This document shows, piece by piece, positions 4,690-5,659 of a stretch of 5,659 bases of DNA (the first letter of the stretch is position 1; each line of letters begins with the position of its first letter). The position numbers were made by a program, and so were the translations under genes. Source of the stretch: Desulfobacteraceae bacterium (lineage in GTDB: Bacteria > Desulfobacterota > Desulfobacteria > Desulfobacterales > BuS5); the NCBI GenBank assembly GCA_030642865.1, contig DAOWMW010000098.1, positions 1 to 5,659 on the forward strand, in the 5' to 3' direction. A model generated the notes under the pieces. The model saw nothing but the letters and a program-made list of their open reading frames with translations. It did not search any database and was not told where the DNA came from.

Positions 4690-5610
4690 ATGCCATTTAA
4701 AACTAATAAAATTATTCCCCGTATTTTGATTGTTGATAATGACCCCTATATTCAGGATCCTTTGCGTGATTTTTTTGAAAAATTTAAAATTATTGTTTTT
4801 GTGGCCTCCAACGCTCAAGATGCCATTGATCTGTTAAAAATTAAATCTGTTGATGTGGTAATAACAGATATTGACTTGCCTGGAATGGACGGACTTGCTC
4901 TGACAGCTCTTATAAAAAAAGAATATAAAGCTGATGTTATTGTAATTACAGGACAAACAGAAAAATATTCCTACAAAGATGCTATTGACAAAGGGGCAAA
5001 TGATTTTGTTTTTAAGCCTGTACATTTTTATGAACTCCTCATAAGGCTAAAACGGGTGATCAAGGAGCGGCAGCTGCGAAAAGAGCGGGCTTTACTGATA
5101 AAGAAACTGGAAAAACTGGTAATCACGGATCCCCTGACTGATTTAAATAATTCCAGACACTTTTTTAATCAGGTGAGCCTGGAAATAGAAAGATCAAACA
5201 GGTATAATCATTTTCTTAGTATTGTACTTTTGGACATAGATAATTTTAAGCTGTATAATGATTCTTACGGGCATTTGGAGGGGGATAAAGTTCTGATGAA
5301 GCTGGGGAGGATAATCACGTCGCATTTACGAAATATGGATTCGGCCTACAGGTACGGGGGGGAAGAATTTATCCTCCTCCTTCCAGGGACAAAAAAGATG
5401 GAAGCATATATAGTGGCTGAACGCTTAAGGGCTGCCATGGAAAAAGAAAAATTATATCCTGCAAATGATAAAGTCCATGTCACAGTCACCATAAGTGCAG
5501 GAGTCTCCCAATATTTGCGGAATGAAGAGAGAGAATCCTTTATAAAAAGGGCGGATGGTGCAATGTATAAATCTAAAGAAGATGGGCGAAACAGAATATC
5601 AGTGAGCTAA
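4690..5610 (+). CDS. Response regulator with diguanylate cyclase output (REC-GGDEF)
   Basis: This 306-residue cytoplasmic protein joins a phosphoacceptor receiver domain (about 11-125) to a GGDEF domain (about 145-305). It should make c-di-GMP from two GTP when phosphorylated by a sensor kinase. Receiver residues D16/D18, phosphoacceptor D60, T87 and K109 are all present. The linker RLKRVIKERQLRKERALLIKKLEKL looks helical and may form a coiled-coil dimer stalk as in WspR-like proteins. The catalytic motif is GGEEF (223-227), preceded by DIDNFKLYND (182-191). An RxxD product-inhibition site, RNMD (214-217), stands at the usual distance. The ATG at 4690 is the only plausible start: an in-frame TAG is at 4660, with no alternative start codon between. 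No good Shine-Dalgarno sequence is visible. It is divergent from lepA, no kinase gene is in view, and the output pathway is unknown. Confidence 0.93.
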   Translation: MPFKTNKIIPRILIVDNDPYIQDPLRDFFEKFKIIVFVASNAQDAIDLLKIKSVDVVITDIDLPGMDGLALTALIKKEYKADVIVITGQTEKYSYKDAIDKGANDFVFKPVHFYELLIRLKRVIKERQLRKERALLIKKLEKLVITDPLTDLNNSRHFFNQVSLEIERSNRYNHFLSIVLLDIDNFKLYNDSYGHLEGDKVLMKLGRIITSHLRNMDSAYRYGGEEFILLLPGTKKMEAYIVAERLRAAMEKEKLYPANDKVHVTVTISAGVSQYLRNEERESFIKRADGAMYKSKEDGRNRISVS

Positions 5611-5632
5611 GGGCTCGCTCAAAAATAACTTA
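5607..5632 (+). repeat. 26-bp dispersed repeat, right copy, overlapping the cyclase stop codon
   Basis: It matches the minus strand of 245-270 at 22 of 26 positions. It begins at the last base before the TAA stop (5608-5610), so the repeat family may supply the stop codon. A 7-bp stem, AGTGAGC/GCTCGCT (5601-5607 with 5613-5619), spans the stop but is followed by A residues, not T, so it is not a convincing terminator. Confidence 0.5.
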
Positions 5633-5659
5633 ACATTTTAAGCGTCGATCCATCCTGCC

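Noticed and set aside
4834..5025. 63-residue minus-strand open frame inside the cyclase gene
   Set aside because: It is antisense to the conserved receiver domain, and its low-complexity Phe/Ile/Asn-rich translation reflects AT-rich DNA.
5601..5619. Intrinsic terminator at the end of the cyclase gene
   Set aside because: The 7-bp stem spans the stop codon and is followed by A residues on the coding strand, so the U-tract is missing.

Overview
The window is AT-rich bacterial chromosome carrying four complete protein-coding genes, one clipped gene start and an unusual load of structured intergenic repeats. The protein sequences resemble those of sulfate-reducing Desulfobacterota, especially the Desulfobacterales. 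The hydro-lyase pair is of the short archaeal/deltaproteobacterial LeuC/LeuD type, and the REC-GGDEF protein also fits. This placement comes from memory of the families, not from a search.

Layout from left to right: (1) positions 1-21 hold the first seven codons of a minus-strand gene that leaves the window. (2) 22-319 has no complete gene; it contains a 167-bp imperfect palindrome with perfect 17-bp ends (86-252). (3) leuD, minus strand, 320-844. (4) A 224-bp gap filled by a composite repeat with a nested 19-bp inverted repeat. (5) leuC, minus strand, 1069-2340. (6) A 134-bp gap with a candidate leuC promoter and a second copy of a 36-bp repeat. (7) lepA, minus strand, 2475-4271, with a good sigma70-like promoter. 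(8) A 418-bp divergent intergenic region holding a 187-bp element bounded by heptamer-rich inverted repeats. (9) A plus-strand response regulator/diguanylate cyclase gene, 4690-5610. (10) A short tail whose sequence resembles part of the left-end repeat region.

Functionally, lepA encodes the ribosome-associated GTPase EF4. leuC and leuD encode the two subunits of one [4Fe-4S] hydro-lyase, most likely isopropylmalate isomerase of leucine synthesis. The plus-strand gene encodes a phosphorylation-controlled c-di-GMP synthase with an intact GGEEF active site and an RxxD inhibitory site. lepA, leuC and leuD all read leftward and may be partly co-transcribed, as I see no strong intrinsic terminator between them.

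The most interesting part is non-coding. Sequence modules of 29, 74 and 36 bp recur in the leuD-leuC, leuC-lepA and lepA-cyclase gaps in different orders, linked to different inverted repeats. This suggests a small non-autonomous, modular repeat family that has colonised or been rearranged between these genes. I found no transposase, CRISPR array, tRNA or rRNA, and no clear evidence of a novel protein system.
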